64,000 bases of DNA from the NCBI RefSeq assembly GCF_021401345.1, contig NZ_JACBGE010000013.1, forward strand, positions 1 to 64,000, given 5' to 3'. A model generated the notes under the pieces. The model did not search any database and was not told the DNA's origin. It worked only from the letters and a program-made list of their open reading frames with translations. Numbering within the stretch: position 1 is the first letter of the stretch; each line of letters starts with the position of its first letter. Position numbers and translations under genes: made by a program. Positions 1 to 8,733 of the stretch are shown here, one piece after another. The stretch comes from Hydrogenophaga sp. NFH-34 (GTDB lineage: Bacteria; Pseudomonadota; Gammaproteobacteria; Burkholderiales; Burkholderiaceae_C).

Positions 1-69
1 ATTTTCGATAGCGTAACTGTACAGTGAAGCGACAATGTTTGCAACACTGTTTTACGACTTCTGGCTGGC

Positions 70-584
70 GTGACATACATCAGCCCATTGTTGGCGCCCA
101 CCCGCTTTTACGAATACCCGAAATTTCACCAGGGACTGGTGCTGCGCAGTGGTTGGCGCGCCTGTGGCAGCTGGCACCGTCGACCGCCGCTGGCCTGGCG
201 CGCGCACCTGCCGGTGATCGGTGTGGCGCTCGGCGGTGCTGTGCTGAACGGGGTGTCCGGTGTCGCGGCCTGGGCCGGGGCCTTGCTGATGCTGGGCGCG
301 GCACTGCTGGGTGTGGGCTGGCTTCAGCGGCAGGTGGTGGCGCCGGTCAGAGCCCTGCTGGGCGAGGCCGAGAGGCTGCCGAGGTCCGCAGACTCGCGCA
401 GCGCTGTGCGGAGGCGGCTCACGACATCCGGCGCCTCATCGAAGACAACCTGGGTGGACTGGGGCAGGGGGTGACGCAGGCGCGTCAGGCGGGACAGTTG
501 CTGGAGCACGGGTTGCAGGACGAGGCGCGGCGGCTGCGCGATGCGATGGGTGTGTTTGTTCAGGATGCGCCGTCGGCCCCGTAG
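70..584 (+). pseudogene. Decayed Aer-like methyl-accepting chemotaxis receptor
   Basis: The first half (about 70-378) encodes two hydrophobic stretches followed by a HAMP-like segment (VVAPVRALLGEAERL), as in PAS/Aer-type chemoreceptors. The second half (about 379-584) lies in a different frame and gives AEVRRLAQRCAEAAHDIRRL, which matches the conserved C-terminal helix of MCP signalling domains. The roughly 200-residue signalling hairpin that should lie between them is missing, and the frame changes at the junction, so an internal deletion has destroyed the receptor. The N-terminal PAS domain is absent or lies before the window. The last 25 bases overlap the convergent regulator gene. Assignment rests on the MCP-like C-terminal helix; the N-terminal half is less certain. 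Confidence 0.55.
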
Positions 585-1336
585 CGGGTTTTGGCGAGTT
601 GACCGAGTTCTTGCAGGACCGACGAGGGGACGTTGTGCGGATCCAGATGCAGCACCTGGCAATGCCACCGGTCGATGCGGTGGATGAGCCCCTGTTTTTC
701 CAGTTGCTGCAGGCTGCGGGCTATCGTCTCGCGCGTGGTGGACAGCAGTTCTGCCAGTGCGACGTGGCTCGGAAGGCGGATCACCGGGTTGCCGTGTTCG
801 CGCGCGAGCAGGTGCAGTGCCAGCAGCACCTGCCATTGCACGCCCTTGACCCGCACCACCTGCGCCCAGTCGGCCAGCACCCCGAAGGCGGCGGAAATCA
901 TGCTGTAGACGCACCCGAGGAACTGGCGGTCCATGACGCCCAGCCGGTACAGGTCGGCGATGCTGACTTCGCAGACACGGCCTGGCGACAGGGCACGGGC
1001 GCTGAGCTGGCAGCGTTGGCCCAGCAGCCCGTATGCCCCCATGAGCTGTCCCCGGCTGAACAGGGCCACGGGCCGCTCGCTGCCGTCCGTGCCACGGCGC
1101 GAGCCGACCACCGTACCGAGTTTGATGATTGCGATGGTGGCGGCCACATCGCCCTGGCGCTGGAGGATTTCGCCTTTCTGGATCGGCTGTTCTGCAATCG
1201 CCGACGCCAGCAACTGCGCGTGCGACGGGCGGATCCAGCCCATCAGACACAGGCTGCGCGTGGCGCATTGCTGGCACCGGGCCAATTGATCGGCAGCGGG
1301 CGCTTGCCCGGGGGGCGGTTGCGGTGGCATCAGCAT
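560..1336 (-). CDS. FNR-type Crp/Fnr family transcriptional regulator with four conserved cysteines
   Basis: This is a 258-residue cytoplasmic DNA-binding regulator, taking the ATG at 1336. A longer reading to 1450 has no conserved content. Cysteines 21, 24 and 30 (CQQCATRSLC) and Cys122 (RVCEVS) sit at almost the same positions as the 4Fe-4S ligands of E. coli FNR (20, 23, 29, 122), so oxygen or redox sensing is likely. A cyclic-nucleotide-binding-like barrel spans about residues 45-135, and a winged HTH (LAELLSTTRETIARSLQQLE) about 192-213. The recognition helix reads ETIAR where FNR has ETISR, so promoter preference may differ slightly. It is monocistronic and convergent with the decayed chemoreceptor. 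It could be the main Fnr of the organism or a paralogue of the Anr/Btr type. Confidence 0.85.
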   Translation of the reverse strand: MLMPPQPPPGQAPAADQLARCQQCATRSLCLMGWIRPSHAQLLASAIAEQPIQKGEILQRQGDVAATIAIIKLGTVVGSRRGTDGSERPVALFSRGQLMGAYGLLGQRCQLSARALSPGRVCEVSIADLYRLGVMDRQFLGCVYSMISAAFGVLADWAQVVRVKGVQWQVLLALHLLAREHGNPVIRLPSHVALAELLSTTRETIARSLQQLEKQGLIHRIDRWHCQVLHLDPHNVPSSVLQELGQLAKTRYGADGAS

Positions 1337-1563
1337 GGCGTGGCAAGGGCTCCTCGAAGGGGCGCCTTTCCAACGACGCCGGGTCACGACCGTTGGCCGT
1401 CCTGCCTGCGGATTAGGCGAGGAAATGTTCCTGAAAGTAACGTTATGCATGCATATGAAATGCGCGCTTCGTCACATTGGCTTCATAAGTACCGATTCGT
1501 ACCGCGGTTTTCTTGCGGTGGCGCAAAGACGTGCGGGCAAGATGGCATTTCTGAGGGCAAACC

Positions 1564-3219
1564 ATGGCCGGTGACGGAATGAATGCGGAACAACCGATGG
1601 AGGCGCACCTCGGGGGAGGCGATGCGCTGGGAGCAGGCTGGGTGTCCGGTGACGTGTATGGCTGGCTGCTCATGCTGGAGAAAGTGGTCGACGGCAGCAG
1701 CAACATGGTGGTGGTGACCGACGCCCAGCGCCGCATCCGCTGGGTCAACGCCACTTACACCCGGGTCACCGGCTGGACGCTGGAAGAGGCCATGGGGCGG
1801 CGGCCTCGCGAACTGCTGCACGGGCCACAGACCGACGCTGAAGAGCTGAGCCGCCTCACGCAGCGCCTGAATCAGCGCGATTCGGTGGGCAGTGTGGAGC
1901 TGGTCAACTACAAGAAGTCCGGCGAACCCTACATCGTCAGCCTCAGTATCGAGCCGCTGTACGACAGCCGGGGAGACCTGCAGGCCTACCTGTCGATCCA
2001 GACCGACGTCACCGAACGCCGCCGCCTGGAGCGCGAGGCACTCGAGCTGGGGCAGCGGCTGAAGGTGGCGCAGCGCCTGGCCCGGCTCGGCCGCATCGAA
2101 TGCGATCCGCAGCATGGCCAGTCGGCCTGGTCGGGCGAGGTCTTCCGCATTCTGGGACTGGAGCCGGACGGGCAGCCACGGGGCTTCGAGCACTTGCTCG
2201 CGCACGCGCACGAGGACGACCAGGTCGCCGTGCGCAGGGCGCTGGCGGCGGGCGAAGCGTCGGGGCAGGAGGTGGAGGTGGAGTTCCAGGTGACGGGCGT
2301 GCACGGCGGGCGGCGCTGGGTGCGGTGCCGTGGCCGGCAGACGCCGGGTTTCTGCGGGAGCATGATGGCCTGGACCGTGCAGGACGTGACCATCTACCAC
2401 ACGCGCCTCGATGAGCGTCGGCGTCTGAACGAGGTGCTCAACCGCCAGGTGGCCGAACGCACGCGCAAGCTGGAAGCGTCCAACCAGGCGCTGGCCGAGT
2501 TCTCCTATGCGCTGTCGCACGACCTGCGGGCACCTTTGCGGCACCTGTCGTCGTTTGCCACCCTGTTGCAGGACGAGCTGGCGGAGTCGGGCCCCTGCCC
2601 GGACAGCGTGCGGCTGTATGCCGACAAGATCAATCAAGCCGCGGGCAAGATGCAGCGCCTGATCGAAGGGCTGCTGTCTTTTGCACGGTTCGGCCGCGAC
2701 GGGCTGTCCCTGGCGCCGATGGACATGGGGGCACTGGTCGGCGAACTGGTGGCCGAGTTGCGTGGGGGCACCGCTGGCCGCGAGGTGCGCTGGCAGGTGC
2801 CGGCATCGATGCCGACGGTGCTCTGCGATCCGATCCTGCTGCGCGAGGTCTGGGCCAATCTGCTCGACAACGCGCTCAAGTATTCGGGCCACCGCGAGGT
2901 GAGCGTGGTGGAAATCGCCTGCGAGCCGCACGAGGACGGCTGGCTGTTTTCGGTGCGCGACAACGGGATCGGCTTCGACACGGCTTATGCCGACAAGCTG
3001 TTCGGCATGTTCCAGCGCCTGCACCGCGACACCCGATTCGGGGGAGAAGGCATCGGTCTGGCGCTGGTGCGGCGCATCGTGCAAAGCCATGGCGGCCGGA
3101 TCTGGGCCGACGCCCGCGTGAACGAAGGCGCCACCTTTTTTGTCTACCTGCCCAGCGAGCCGCCGCTCAGAGAGCCGGTGCCGGAGGTGGACGCGGTGTC
3201 GCCACCGTCGGTGATGTGA
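1564..3219 (+). CDS. PAS-domain sensor histidine kinase (orphan)
   Basis: A 551-residue predicted cytoplasmic kinase with no obvious membrane segments. An N-terminal PAS/PAC pair (about residues 40-150; SSNMVVVTDAQRRIRWVN, ending SIQTDVTERRRLE) is followed by a second, weaker PAS-like region (about 160-280). The HisKA dimerisation helix carries the phospho-acceptor His319 in SYALSHDLRAPLRHL, a phytochrome/bacteriophytochrome-like H box. The HATPase domain has the N box (NLLDNALKYSG), G1 (VRDNGIGFD) and G2 (GEGIGLALVRRI). No response regulator gene adjoins it, so its partner is encoded elsewhere. The start could equally be the ATG at 1579. The ligand is not predictable from sequence; PAS domains of this type often sense redox or small molecules. 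Confidence 0.88.
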   Translation: MAGDGMNAEQPMEAHLGGGDALGAGWVSGDVYGWLLMLEKVVDGSSNMVVVTDAQRRIRWVNATYTRVTGWTLEEAMGRRPRELLHGPQTDAEELSRLTQRLNQRDSVGSVELVNYKKSGEPYIVSLSIEPLYDSRGDLQAYLSIQTDVTERRRLEREALELGQRLKVAQRLARLGRIECDPQHGQSAWSGEVFRILGLEPDGQPRGFEHLLAHAHEDDQVAVRRALAAGEASGQEVEVEFQVTGVHGGRRWVRCRGRQTPGFCGSMMAWTVQDVTIYHTRLDERRRLNEVLNRQVAERTRKLEASNQALAEFSYALSHDLRAPLRHLSSFATLLQDELAESGPCPDSVRLYADKINQAAGKMQRLIEGLLSFARFGRDGLSLAPMDMGALVGELVAELRGGTAGREVRWQVPASMPTVLCDPILLREVWANLLDNALKYSGHREVSVVEIACEPHEDGWLFSVRDNGIGFDTAYADKLFGMFQRLHRDTRFGGEGIGLALVRRIVQSHGGRIWADARVNEGATFFVYLPSEPPLREPVPEVDAVSPPSVM

Positions 3220-3231
3220 GCGCCAGCGGCG

Positions 3232-4146
3232 TCAGCCCATGCGCCATGCGCGCCACAAGAGGCGCGGCAGATCGGCCTTGACCAGGGTCACGCGGTGTTG
3301 CCAACTGCGGTGGCCGATCGCGGCCAGGTGGTCGAGGATGCGCAGACCGCCTTGAACCACCAGCCGCAGTTCCCAGCCGGCTCGGCCGGGGATCCGGTGC
3401 ACCAGGGGCGCTCCCCGCAGTATCCGCTGGCGGGCATCGGCGCAGAGTTCGGCGACCAGCGCAGCCTGCCGCACCGCGCGTTCCGATGAGGCCTCTGCGC
3501 CGAAGTCGGCCAGCGTCAGGCCGTGCCGCTCCAACTGGTCGGCGGGCAGGTAGTGGCGCCCGCGTGGGTGGTCCACGCTGATGTCCTGCCAGAAGTTGAT
3601 CAGTTGCAGGGCGCTGCAGATGTCGTCGCTCTGCGCAAGCGCTTCTGGCGCATCGATGCCGTAGAGGTGGAGCAGCAGGCGCCCGACCGGCTGGGCCGAC
3701 CAGCGGCAGTAGGCCAGGAGTTCGTCCATGCCGGTATAGGCGTGGCTGGCCGCGGTGTACCGCACGTCCTGTTCGAAAGCACTGAGCAGGTCGTGCAGCA
3801 AGTGCGGTGGAAACCGGTGCTGCGTTTGGGCCCGAGCAAGCGCCTCGAAAACGCCTTGCCAGGCCGCTTCGGTGCCTGGGGGCAGGGGTGTGCCGTCCAG
3901 GCAGGTTTGCAGGGCCTGGCGGTAGGCGGCCAGGTGGGCCAGGCGCTCGGTCGCCGACCAGTTGCCTTCGTCGGCGAGGTCGTCGGCGGTGCGGGCGAAG
4001 TGGTAGAGCGCCACCACGGCCGGCCGCAGTGCGGGCGGGCACAGCCACGACGCGACCGGGAAGTTCTCGTAATGCCCCACATCGCGGGTCAGCGGCGCCA
4101 GCCCGGCATCGGTGCTGGCGGGGGGCGGGGTGGGGGCGGGGCTCAT
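3232..4146 (-). CDS. hpnC: Hydroxysqualene synthase HpnC (squalene/phytoene synthase family)
   Basis: The 304-residue protein belongs to the trans-isoprenyl diphosphate synthase family that condenses two farnesyl diphosphates. Both aspartate-rich Mg-binding motifs are visible: DDLAD at residues 55-59 and DISVD at 188-192. The second sits in QLINFWQDISVDHPRGRHYLP, a sequence typical of HpnC, which converts presqualene diphosphate to hydroxysqualene in the HpnCDE route to hopanoids. No hpnD or hpnE lies next to it here, which is unusual because the three often form one operon. It converges on the sensor kinase with a 12-base gap. A phytoene synthase role is the main alternative, but the HYLP region and length favour HpnC. 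Confidence 0.85.
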   Translation of the reverse strand: MSPAPTPPPASTDAGLAPLTRDVGHYENFPVASWLCPPALRPAVVALYHFARTADDLADEGNWSATERLAHLAAYRQALQTCLDGTPLPPGTEAAWQGVFEALARAQTQHRFPPHLLHDLLSAFEQDVRYTAASHAYTGMDELLAYCRWSAQPVGRLLLHLYGIDAPEALAQSDDICSALQLINFWQDISVDHPRGRHYLPADQLERHGLTLADFGAEASSERAVRQAALVAELCADARQRILRGAPLVHRIPGRAGWELRLVVQGGLRILDHLAAIGHRSWQHRVTLVKADLPRLLWRAWRMG

Positions 4147-4215
4147 GGGGCTGGGCGGGGCGGAAAGCCCTGAATGTAACGGCGCGGATGTCCGATCAAT
4201 CTGATCTACAATTTT

Positions 4216-4229
4216 ACTAACCGGTCAGT
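4216..4229. promoter_or_regulatory. TetR-type operator palindrome upstream of the RND pump
   Basis: ACTAACCGGTCAGT is an inverted repeat with one mismatched pair, 57 bases before the adaptor-protein start. It resembles the ACTGACCGGTCAGT-like sites bound by TetR-family repressors of efflux operons. A possible -10 (TACAAT, 4207-4212) immediately precedes it, so a bound repressor would block initiation. No tetR gene is adjacent. Confidence 0.5.
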
Positions 4230-4286
4230 CATTAGCGATTCGATCGCACCGATTCCGTCCTCTGTCGTCATCCCCCTCGAACAGAC

Positions 4287-5399
4287 ATGAAAACCCCTGC
4301 TTCTTATGCCATGACCCTGCTGGCGGCTTTGCTGCTCGCGGCCTGCGGTCGCCCCGAGCCCGTCGCCGAACCGGTGCGGGCCGTCAAGCTGCTGACCGTC
4401 GGCGTGGACGGCGTGCACCAGGCGCCGGAGTTCGCGGGCGAGGTGCGGGCCCGTGTGGAATCGCGGCTCGGTTTCCGGGTCGGCGGCAAGCTGCTGGAGC
4501 GTCCGGCCGAGGTGGGACAGGCCGTGCGGGCGGGGCAACTGCTGGCACAACTGGACCCGCAGGATCTGGCGCTGGCGAGCCAGGCGGCCCAGGCCCAGGT
4601 GAGCGCCGCGCAGACCCAGCGCGACCTCGCTGCGGCCGACTTCCGCCGTTACCAGGAACTGCGTGACAAAGGCTTCATCAGCAGCGCCGAACTGGAGCGC
4701 CGTCAGGCCCAGCTCGACGCGGCCGAAGCAGCCTGGCGCCAGGCGCGTGCCCAGGCGGCGGTGCAGGGCAACCAGGCCGGCTACAGCCGCCTCGTCGCCG
4801 ATGCGGCGGGGGTGGTGGTCGGTGTGGATGCCGAGGTGGGGCAGGTGGTGGCGGCCGGGGCCCCGGTGGTGCGATTGGCCCGCGACGGCGCGCGCGACGT
4901 GGTGTTCGCCGTGCCCGAGGGGTTGGTGGCGCGCGTCCGGCCCGGTGTGCAGGCGCAGGTACGCCTGGGCGCGGCGAGCTCCGCTGCAGAGGCTGCGACC
5001 TGGCAGGCATCCGTGCGCGAGGTGGCGGCCAGTGCCGACCCGGTCACCCGCACCTACGCGGTCAAGCTGGCCCTGCCGACCGATGCCCAGGTGCCCCTGG
5101 GCGCAACGGCCTATGTGCGCCTGGCCCCACAGGATGGCCAGGCACCGGCGGCCATCCGCCTGCCCACCAGCGCGCTGATGCGCGGCGAGGGCAGCGGGGC
5201 GTCGTCAACCGTCTGGGTCTTTGATCCTGCCACCAGCACTGTGCAGTTGCGGCCCGTGGTGGTTGCGGGTGCGGACGGCAATGCCTTGTTGATCGCCGAT
5301 GGCCTGCGCCCGGGTGAAGCGGTGGTCGCGACCGGGGTGCATGTGCTGGCGCCGGGCCAGAAGGTTGCGCGCTTTCACGACGCGGACCGCCAGCAGTGA
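4287..5399 (+). CDS. RND efflux periplasmic adaptor (membrane fusion) lipoprotein
   Basis: A 370-residue adaptor that would bridge an inner-membrane RND pump and an outer-membrane channel. The N-terminus is a lipoprotein signal with lipobox LLAAC (acylated Cys20). A biotinyl-lipoyl-like domain follows (residues about 45-75, ESRLGFRVGGKLLERPAEVG), then an alpha-helical hairpin rich in Ala/Gln (about 90-155), then the second lipoyl half and a beta-barrel (SADPVTRTYAVKLAL). The stop codon lies 8 bases before the probable pump start, so the two genes are one operon. The TetR-like palindrome upstream suggests drug- or metabolite-inducible control. No outer-membrane factor gene adjoins, so the pump probably borrows a TolC-like channel. 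Confidence 0.9.
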   Translation: MKTPASYAMTLLAALLLAACGRPEPVAEPVRAVKLLTVGVDGVHQAPEFAGEVRARVESRLGFRVGGKLLERPAEVGQAVRAGQLLAQLDPQDLALASQAAQAQVSAAQTQRDLAAADFRRYQELRDKGFISSAELERRQAQLDAAEAAWRQARAQAAVQGNQAGYSRLVADAAGVVVGVDAEVGQVVAAGAPVVRLARDGARDVVFAVPEGLVARVRPGVQAQVRLGAASSAAEAATWQASVREVAASADPVTRTYAVKLALPTDAQVPLGATAYVRLAPQDGQAPAAIRLPTSALMRGEGSGASSTVWVFDPATSTVQLRPVVVAGADGNALLIADGLRPGEAVVATGVHVLAPGQKVARFHDADRQQ

Positions 5400-5407
5400 G
5401 GCCCGGC

Positions 5408-8400
5408 ATGCAGAACCCGACCCCTGCCGGGAGCTCCGGCCACTGGATTTCGCGCATGAACCTGTCGCAGTGGGCGCTGGACCATCCGGCTTTCACGCGC
5501 TACCTCATGATCGTGCTCATGCTGCTGGGCGTGGCGGCCTACTTCCAGCTTGGGCAGGATGAAGACCCGCCCTTCACCTTTCGGGCCATGGTGGTGCGGG
5601 TTTACTGGCCCGGGGCCACCGCGCAGCAGGTGGCGGAGCAGGTGGCCGACCGCATCGAGAAGACGCTGCAGGAGGTGCCCTATGCCGACAAGATCCGCAG
5701 CTATGCCAAGCCGGGCGAGGCGCTCATCCTGTTCCAGCTCAAGGACTCGTCGCCAGCGGCCGAGGTGCCTCAGATCTGGTACACGGTGCGCAAGAAGGTG
5801 GGCGACATGCGCGCCACCCTGCCCCAGGGGGTGGTCGGGCCCTTCTTCAACGACGAGTTTGGCGACGTCTACGGCGTGATCTACGCGCTGCAGGGGCCGG
5901 GGTATTCACCGGCCGAACTCAAGGCCGTGGCCGACGACGTGCGCCAGCAACTGCTGCGCGTGCGGGACGTGGCCAAGGTCGAACTGTTCGGGGTGCAGGA
6001 CGAGAAGCTGTTCGTCGAAATTTCCCACAAGCGGTTGGCGCTGATGGGGCTGGACCTGAATCAGGTGCTGACCGCGCTGGGGCAGCAGAACGCGGTGGAG
6101 TCGGCCGGTGCCGTGCAGGCGCCCGACGACGTGGTGCAGGTGCGCGTGGGCGGGGCGTTCGACACGGTCGAGCAACTGCGCGCCATGCCCATTCGCGGCG
6201 CCAGCGGGGCGCAGTTCCGGCTCGGTGACATCGCCGACATCCGCAAGGCTTATGTGGACCCGCCGAGCATCCTGGTGCGCCACAACGGCGAGGCGTCCAT
6301 CGCGCTGGGCATCGCCATGGCCAAAGGGGGCGACATCATTGCCCTGGGCGAGGCGCTGGGCGAACGGCTCGGCGCCATCGAGGCCGCGCTGCCGGCGGGC
6401 ATGGCGCTGGTGCAGGTGCAGGACCAGCCCGCGGCGGTGACGACCTCGGTCAACGAATTCGTGAAGGTGCTGATCGAAGCGGTGGTCATCGTGCTGGGCG
6501 TGAGCTTTCTCAGCCTGGGCCTGCACCGCCACGGTGGCGCGCACACCGCAGGCTGGCGCATCGGCCGCTACGTGCTGGATGTGCGTCCGGGCCTGGTGGT
6601 GTTCATCACCATCCCCCTGGTGCTGGCCATCACCTTCCTGGCCATGCACTACTGGGGCATCGGGCTGCACAAGATCTCGCTGGGTTCGCTGATCATCGCC
6701 CTGGGTTTGCTGGTGGACGACGCGATCATCGCGGTCGAGATGATGGTGCGCAAACTCGAAGAGGGTTACGACATGGTGCGTGCCGCGACTTTCACCTGGG
6801 ACGCCACCGCCATGCCCATGCTCACCGGCACGCTGATCACGGCGGCGGGCTTCCTGCCGATCGGCCTGGCCAAGTCCACGGTGGGCGAATACACCTTCGC
6901 CATCTTCGGCGTGACGGTGGTGGCGCTCATCATTTCGTGGTTCGTGGCCGTGCTGTTCGTGCCCTACCTGGGCGTGCGGCTGCTCAAGGTCAAACCCCAT
7001 GTGGGCCATGCCGAGGAAGTGTTTGACGGGCCTTTCTACGAGCGCTTCCGCGCGCTGGTGAACTGGTGCGTGCAGCACCGCTGGATCACCATCGGCCTGA
7101 CCATCGCCACCTTCGTGCTGGGCCTGGCCGGCATGGGCAAGGTGCAGCAGCAGTTCTTCCCGGATTCAAGCCGGCCGGAGATTCTGGTGGACCTGTGGCT
7201 GCCCGAGGGCGCGAGCATGGCCGCCAACGACGCGGTGACGCGGCGCGTGGAGCAGCGCCTGATGGCCGAAGAGGGCGTCGCCGCGGTCAGCGCCTGGGTC
7301 GGTTCGGGGGTGCCGCGCTTTTACCTGCCGCTGGACCAGATCTTTCCGCAAAGCAATGTGTCGCAGCTCATCGTCATGCCGCACGACCTGAAGACCCGCG
7401 AGCGGCTGCGCCACCGTCTGCCCGCCTTGCTGGCGAGCGAATTCCCCGAAGTCCGCGGCCGGGTGAAGCTGCTGCCCAACGGACCGCCCGTGCCCTACCC
7501 GGTGCAGTTCCGTGTGGTGGGCACCGACCCGACAGTGCTGCGCGGGTTGGCCGACGAGGTCAAGGCGCGATTGCGCGAGCACCCCGACACCCGGGGTGTG
7601 AACGACAACTGGAACGAGTCGGTCAAGGCGCTGCGGCTGGAGGTGGATCAGGACAAGGCGCGCGCGCTGGGCGTGTCGAGCCAGTCCATCGCGCAGGCCG
7701 CGCGGACCATCCTGAGCGGCACCACCATCGGCCAGTTCCGCGAAGGGGACAAGCTGATCGACATCGTGCTGCGCCAGCCGCTGCACGAGCGCGACGCCCT
7801 CACCAGCCTGGGCAATGCCTACCTGCCCACGGCCAGCGGTCAGGCCATCCCGCTGCTGCAGATTGCTCGCCCGGTGTTCGGCTGGGAGCCGGGGGTGATC
7901 TGGCGCGAGAACCGCGACTACGCGATCACCGTGCAAGGCGATCTGGTCGACGGCGTGCAGGGAGCGACCGTCACCAACGCGCTGCTGCCGACGATGCGCG
8001 CGCTGGAGGCCGGCTGGATCGAGCGCGGGCTGTCGGGCTACCACATCCAGGTGGCCGGCGCGGTGGAGGAGAGCAGCAAGGGCTCGGCCTCCATCGCGGC
8101 CGGTGTGCCGCTGATGCTGTTCATCGTGTTCACCCTGCTGATGATCCAGCTGCAGAGCTTCAGCCGGTCGCTGCTGGTGTTTCTCACCGGCCCGCTGGGC
8201 CTGGCGGGGGTGGCCGCCGCACTGCTGGCGCTGGACCGGCCGTTTGGCTTCGTGGCGCTGCTGGGCGTGATCGCGCTGATGGGCATGATCCAGCGCAATT
8301 CGGTGATCCTGATCGACCAGATCGAGCAGGACCGTGCGCGCGGCGTGCCGGCCTGGGATGCCATCGTCGACGCGGCCGTGCGCCGCATGCGGCCCATCGT

Positions 8401-8563
8401 GCTGACCGCCGCCGCAGCGGTGCTGGCCATGATTCCGCTCTCGCGCAGCGTGTTCTGGGGGCCGATGGCGGTGGCCATCATGGGCGGGCTCATCGTGGCG
8501 ACGGTGCTGACCCTGCTGGCCCTGCCAGCGATGTACGCGGCCTGGTTCCGGGTGAAGCGGTAG
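5408..8563 (+). CDS. RND family efflux transporter permease (inner-membrane pump)
   Basis: The roughly 1,050-residue proton-driven pump shows the AcrB-like two-fold layout: a first transmembrane helix near the N-terminus, a large periplasmic loop, a block of membrane helices, then a second loop and helix block. The proton-relay region is present as GLLVDDAIIAVEMM. The second half contains LLGVIALMGMIQRNSVILIDQ, the usual mirror motif. I chose the ATG at 5408 because an AGG purine tract lies 6-7 bases upstream; an ATG at 5456 (MNLSQWALDHPAFTRYL) is the other plausible start. The loop after the second helix (LGLHRHGGAHTAGWRIGRYVLD) is typical of one proteobacterial RND subgroup of unknown substrate. 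Confidence 0.9.
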   Translation: MQNPTPAGSSGHWISRMNLSQWALDHPAFTRYLMIVLMLLGVAAYFQLGQDEDPPFTFRAMVVRVYWPGATAQQVAEQVADRIEKTLQEVPYADKIRSYAKPGEALILFQLKDSSPAAEVPQIWYTVRKKVGDMRATLPQGVVGPFFNDEFGDVYGVIYALQGPGYSPAELKAVADDVRQQLLRVRDVAKVELFGVQDEKLFVEISHKRLALMGLDLNQVLTALGQQNAVESAGAVQAPDDVVQVRVGGAFDTVEQLRAMPIRGASGAQFRLGDIADIRKAYVDPPSILVRHNGEASIALGIAMAKGGDIIALGEALGERLGAIEAALPAGMALVQVQDQPAAVTTSVNEFVKVLIEAVVIVLGVSFLSLGLHRHGGAHTAGWRIGRYVLDVRPGLVVFITIPLVLAITFLAMHYWGIGLHKISLGSLIIALGLLVDDAIIAVEMMVRKLEEGYDMVRAATFTWDATAMPMLTGTLITAAGFLPIGLAKSTVGEYTFAIFGVTVVALIISWFVAVLFVPYLGVRLLKVKPHVGHAEEVFDGPFYERFRALVNWCVQHRWITIGLTIATFVLGLAGMGKVQQQFFPDSSRPEILVDLWLPEGASMAANDAVTRRVEQRLMAEEGVAAVSAWVGSGVPRFYLPLDQIFPQSNVSQLIVMPHDLKTRERLRHRLPALLASEFPEVRGRVKLLPNGPPVPYPVQFRVVGTDPTVLRGLADEVKARLREHPDTRGVNDNWNESVKALRLEVDQDKARALGVSSQSIAQAARTILSGTTIGQFREGDKLIDIVLRQPLHERDALTSLGNAYLPTASGQAIPLLQIARPVFGWEPGVIWRENRDYAITVQGDLVDGVQGATVTNALLPTMRALEAGWIERGLSGYHIQVAGAVEESSKGSASIAAGVPLMLFIVFTLLMIQLQSFSRSLLVFLTGPLGLAGVAAALLALDRPFGFVALLGVIALMGMIQRNSVILIDQIEQDRARGVPAWDAIVDAAVRRMRPIVLTAAAAVLAMIPLSRSVFWGPMAVAIMGGLIVATVLTLLALPAMYAAWFRVKR

Positions 8564-8733
8564 CTCCCCCCTGCGCCGCTGGCGCGGCTTCCCCCTCCGT
8601 GGCGCGCCAGTGGTGCTTCGATGGGAGACGCACCCTTTGGCCCGGCGCAGCCGGTCCCACGGGTGCTGCTGGACCAGGGCACTTCTTTTGACGCGTGTCG
8701 TCAGCCGCAGGCCGCTCGCGCACAATCAACCCC

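Noticed and set aside
1483..3090. Long minus-strand reading frame opposite the sensor kinase
   Set aside because: It mirrors the plus-strand kinase, which has full domain motifs. Codon bias in high-GC DNA keeps the antisense frame open; its product is His/Gln/Arg-rich without any domain.
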